DNA of 45,493 nt, from assembly GCA_946803715.1 (NCBI GenBank), contig CAMPET010000008.1, forward strand, positions 427,998 through 473,490, written 5' to 3'. The number at the start of each line of letters is the position of its first letter. The first letter of the stretch is position 1. The notes beneath the pieces are model-generated. The model ran no database searches. It had not been told where the DNA came from and saw nothing but the letters and a program-made list of their open reading frames with translations. This stretch comes from Beroe ovata (Eukaryota; Ctenophora; Nuda; Beroida; Beroidae). Both the position numbers and the translations under genes were made by a program. Of the stretch, positions 45,470 through 45,493 are shown piece after piece.

Positions 45470-45493
45470 AGTGTACACACACACACACACACA
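45470..45493. repeat. (AC)n microsatellite at window end
   Basis: A pure CA dinucleotide run that continues to the end of the window. Confidence 0.95.

Overview
This is an animal nuclear genome window. Most genes are split by short GT-AG introns (often 80-150 nt) and the spacers are rich in microsatellites and foldback repeats. The gene set is PLC-gamma, a PIM-like kinase, DOMON/CCP surface proteins, the meiotic axis protein SYCP2, a class C GPCR and a PDE7-like phosphodiesterase. This points to a metazoan. An early-branching one, such as a demosponge, fits the compact introns, the PIM-like and mGluR-like genes and the GC-rich hairpin repeats, but the exact lineage is inference. Three single Ns (1476, 14026, 19679) all lie in repeats and look like collapsed assembly gaps.

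Layout. (1) 335-7667, + strand: the 3' two thirds of a PLC-gamma gene, from the end of the EF-hand region through X, split PH, two SH2, SH3, Y and C2. Its intron 4336-5893 holds a complete intronless PIM-like kinase (4818-5648) with its own TATA box. (2) 7668-10600: no confident gene; the last PLC-gamma exon is unresolved. (3) 10839-16676, + strand: a DOMON locus. A long product with signal peptide, DOMON and four CCP modules runs into a second half-DOMON. A second promoter and signal-peptide exon at 14562 feeds the same downstream exons and ends in a GPI-anchor-like tail. The second promoter is a tandem duplicate whose upstream copy carries a Tc1/mariner-type MITE inserted at the TATA box. 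(4) 16677-22465: about 5.8 kb without recognisable genes, with foldback and hairpin elements. (5) 22466-36553, + strand: a complete 19-exon SYCP2-like gene (1787 codons plus stop, all phases closing). Its 6.4 kb intron 26632-33054 holds an intronless mGluR-like receptor on the opposite strand (27001-30024). (6) 37936-41950, - strand: the 3' part of a PDE7-like phosphodiesterase, convergent with SYCP2. (7) 41951-45493: no confident gene; repeats.

The genes do not form one pathway. Recurring themes are intronless genes nested in introns of larger genes, and signalling enzymes (PLC-gamma, PIM, mGluR-like, PDE7). Exon boundaries were assigned by hand from GT/AG sites, reading-frame phase and family similarity recalled from knowledge; no database search was run.
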